Positions 13,289-14,555 of a stretch of DNA of 14,555 nt are shown piece by piece. Origin of the DNA: Hyphomicrobiales bacterium (GTDB lineage Bacteria > Pseudomonadota > Alphaproteobacteria > Rhizobiales > Aestuariivirgaceae). Location of the stretch: positions 1 to 14,555 of the forward strand of contig JALSNA010000169.1 in NCBI GenBank assembly GCA_026987255.1, in the 5' to 3' direction. Under the pieces are notes generated by a model that ran no database searches, was not told the origin of the DNA, and worked only from the letters and a program-made list of their open reading frames with translations. The position numbers and the translations under genes were made by a program. Position 1 is the stretch's first letter; each line of letters opens with the position of its first letter.

Positions 13289-14398
13289 TCAATCGGTCAT
13301 CAAGGCGCCCTGTTTCCTCTCCGGCAGGGGAGATGTTCCCTGAATCTTGGCGATGACATCTCCGGCATGGGCCAGCCGGTGCAGGTTGCGGGTGAACAAC
13401 CGGCCCGTCTGGTTGGCCTTGACGGGGGTGCGCCTTGCGGTGAGCGGATCGGCGATATGGGCGATGGGCTCGCCCTTGCGCACCATGGCGCCGAGCGGGC
13501 ACTCATAGATGATGATGCCGCCCGTGGGCGCGCGCACCAATCCGGTGGCCTCGAAAGGCGCCGCGATACCGGTGAAATCCCCGGCCTCGGCCTCGCCCTG
13601 CACAAGGCCGCGCAAAATGAGAAAATCGAAAATGGCGCGGGCATCGGCGCGGGCCAGTTCGTCATCCACATCGAGCTGGCCGCGCAGTTCGATGGTCACG
13701 GTGATGGGCAAGGTGCAGGGAATGTCCGCCTCGCGCATGGCAAGGAAGGGCGCGGCCACGGTTTCCTCGAAGGGATTGCCGCCGGAATGACGGGCAAACA
13801 TGACCACCCCGGCGCGCAGCAGAGCGGCCAGGTCGCGCAAGCCCGGCCAGTGACCGGGGTCGATGTAAAGATGCAGTTCGGCATCGAGATCGGTATGCAT
13901 GTCGAGAACGATGTCGGCATCATGGGCCAGCTTCATCAGCTCCAGCTTCAGGGCCTCATCCTCGGCATGGGGGGCCTGTTCGTCCAGAAAGCCGCGGATG
14001 ATGCGGCGCGCCCTTGCCAGGTTCACGGCTGGATCGGGGGTAAATTGCGCCTCTTGCGCCATGACGGCCGCGGTTGCATCGGGCCAGAAGCGGTTGAAAT
14101 TGCGCCCAGATGGGCAATGGTGGCGGCCCATGTGATGATCGAGCAGAAGCTGGGAAAAGCCGATCGGATTGGCGGCCGGCACCAAAATGATCTCGCCCAT
14201 GATCCGGTCTTCCTCACCGGCCTGTTGCAAAAGGGCGCGCAGATGCTGGGCGGCAAGGGTGGCGGGCAGCTCATCGGCATGCATCGAGGCCTGAACATAG
14301 GCCTTGGGGCCCTTACCTGGGCGGCCGAAGCGGCAAATGGTCAGATCCCTGCGGGTGCCGGGAGAGAATTGCGCAAGCTCGATGGTGGTGCATGACAT
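13289..14398 (-). CDS. Succinylglutamate desuccinylase/aspartoacylase-family zinc deacylase (M14-like)
   Basis: 369 residues. Family members are zinc carboxypeptidase-like amidohydrolases that remove acyl groups from amino acids or small amides. The zinc ligands appear as MHADE (H40, E43) and DMHTD (H168). The substrate-binding GRNFNR is at 98-103 and the catalytic Glu is in TIELRG (E237). From about residue 285 a C-terminal beta domain follows, with GLVRAPTGGIIIYEC and GAMVRKGEPIAHIADP, a small barrel-sandwich-like fold common in these proteins. No signal peptide is visible. GGAAGGG precedes the ATG. It lies 36 bases before the kinase start and 27 bases after the preceding gene's stop, so it appears to be in the same operon as the two-component genes. 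The substrate is unknown; AstE itself is unlikely without other ast genes. Confidence 0.88.
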   Translation of the reverse strand: MSCTTIELAQFSPGTRRDLTICRFGRPGKGPKAYVQASMHADELPATLAAQHLRALLQQAGEEDRIMGEIILVPAANPIGFSQLLLDHHMGRHHCPSGRNFNRFWPDATAAVMAQEAQFTPDPAVNLARARRIIRGFLDEQAPHAEDEALKLELMKLAHDADIVLDMHTDLDAELHLYIDPGHWPGLRDLAALLRAGVVMFARHSGGNPFEETVAAPFLAMREADIPCTLPITVTIELRGQLDVDDELARADARAIFDFLILRGLVQGEAEAGDFTGIAAPFEATGLVRAPTGGIIIYECPLGAMVRKGEPIAHIADPLTARRTPVKANQTGRLFTRNLHRLAHAGDVIAKIQGTSPLPERKQGALMTD

Positions 14399-14425
14399 GT
14401 CCCGGCCCTTCCCGTTGCGATCCGT

Positions 14426-14555
14426 TCAGCGCCGTCTGCGGCGGCGTCTGCGCCCTGCCCCGTTGCCGCCATCCTCGCCATGGTGGCCGTGGGCGCATGT
14501 GTGTCCGGCGGCATTCTGCGTCAGCGGGCCGACTTTTGCAATGATGTCCGCGATG
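14426..14555 (-). CDS. C-terminal fragment of an unidentified gene (5' end outside window)
   Basis: Read on the minus strand from the window edge, a frame stays open for 42 codons to a TGA at 14428-14426. Codons are mostly G/C-ending, as in the neighbours. The peptide has a short helix-like start (IADIIAKVG), a His/Cys-containing part (GHTCAHGHHGED), glycine-rich sequence and a tail of eight consecutive arginines. The stop lies 27 bases before the deacylase start on the same strand, suggesting the same operon. I do not recognise it. The Arg run could contact nucleic acid or membrane, and the His/Cys part could bind metal, but both are guesses. Confidence 0.5.
   Translation of the reverse strand, partial: IADIIAKVGPLTQNAAGHTCAHGHHGEDGGNGAGRRRRRRRR

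Noticed and set aside
12968..14395. Plus-strand open frame of 475 codons opposite the kinase and deacylase genes
   Set aside because: Composition is Gly/His/Gln-rich low complexity, with no recognisable domain. The opposite strand encodes two proteins with complete catalytic motifs.

Overview
The window is GC-rich with strongly GC-ending codons. Its gene content (a SPOR-tailed envelope protein, cobalt-early B12 genes with a His-rich long-form CbiX, a FixJ-type regulator with a binding-protein-like sensor kinase) suggests an alphaproteobacterium, perhaps Rhodospirillales. That placement is inference from family resemblance. I see no tRNA, rRNA, CRISPR array, transposase or prophage gene. No gene-free gap exceeds 300 bases; the longest is the 207-base leader at 2495-2701.

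Layout. Positions 1-135 hold the C-terminal SPOR domain of a truncated gene, followed by a possible terminator and a leader with a perfect 11-bp inverted repeat. Three plus-strand genes follow: a small two-helix membrane protein (281-610), a cation diffusion facilitator (679-1635) and a patatin-like hydrolase (1655-2494).

The centre is a corrinoid biosynthesis operon, 2702-9132. Its leader (about 2495-2701) carries what looks like a compact cobalamin riboswitch, then a hairpin that buries the Shine-Dalgarno sequence of the first gene. The genes are a small exported HPGH protein, cbiX (cobaltochelatase with MxCxxC and a 24-histidine tail), cbiC/cobH, cbiET/cobL, cbiL/cobI, a cbiG-cbiH/cobJ fusion and cbiF/cobM. 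Five of the six junctions overlap or nearly touch. Early cobalt insertion (CbiX) with a complete CbiG points to the cobalt-early ('anaerobic') route: CbiX makes cobalt-sirohydrochlorin, then CbiL, CbiH, CbiF, CbiG, CbiET and CbiC carry it toward cobyrinate. CbiD and CbiJ are not in the window.

Downstream on the same strand are an EamA/DMT-type transporter (9261-10157) and an unrecognised protein with a faint GNAT-like look (10180-10878). These converge, with 5 bases between stop codons, on a minus-strand operon. In transcription order that operon is the tail of an unknown gene (14555-14426), an AstE/aspartoacylase-type zinc deacylase (14398-13289), a sensor kinase with a TtrS/PhnD-like periplasmic domain (13252-11492) and its FixJ/TtrR-like response regulator (11495-10884). 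The kinase and regulator genes overlap by ATGA and form a two-component pair whose signal is not evident from the window.
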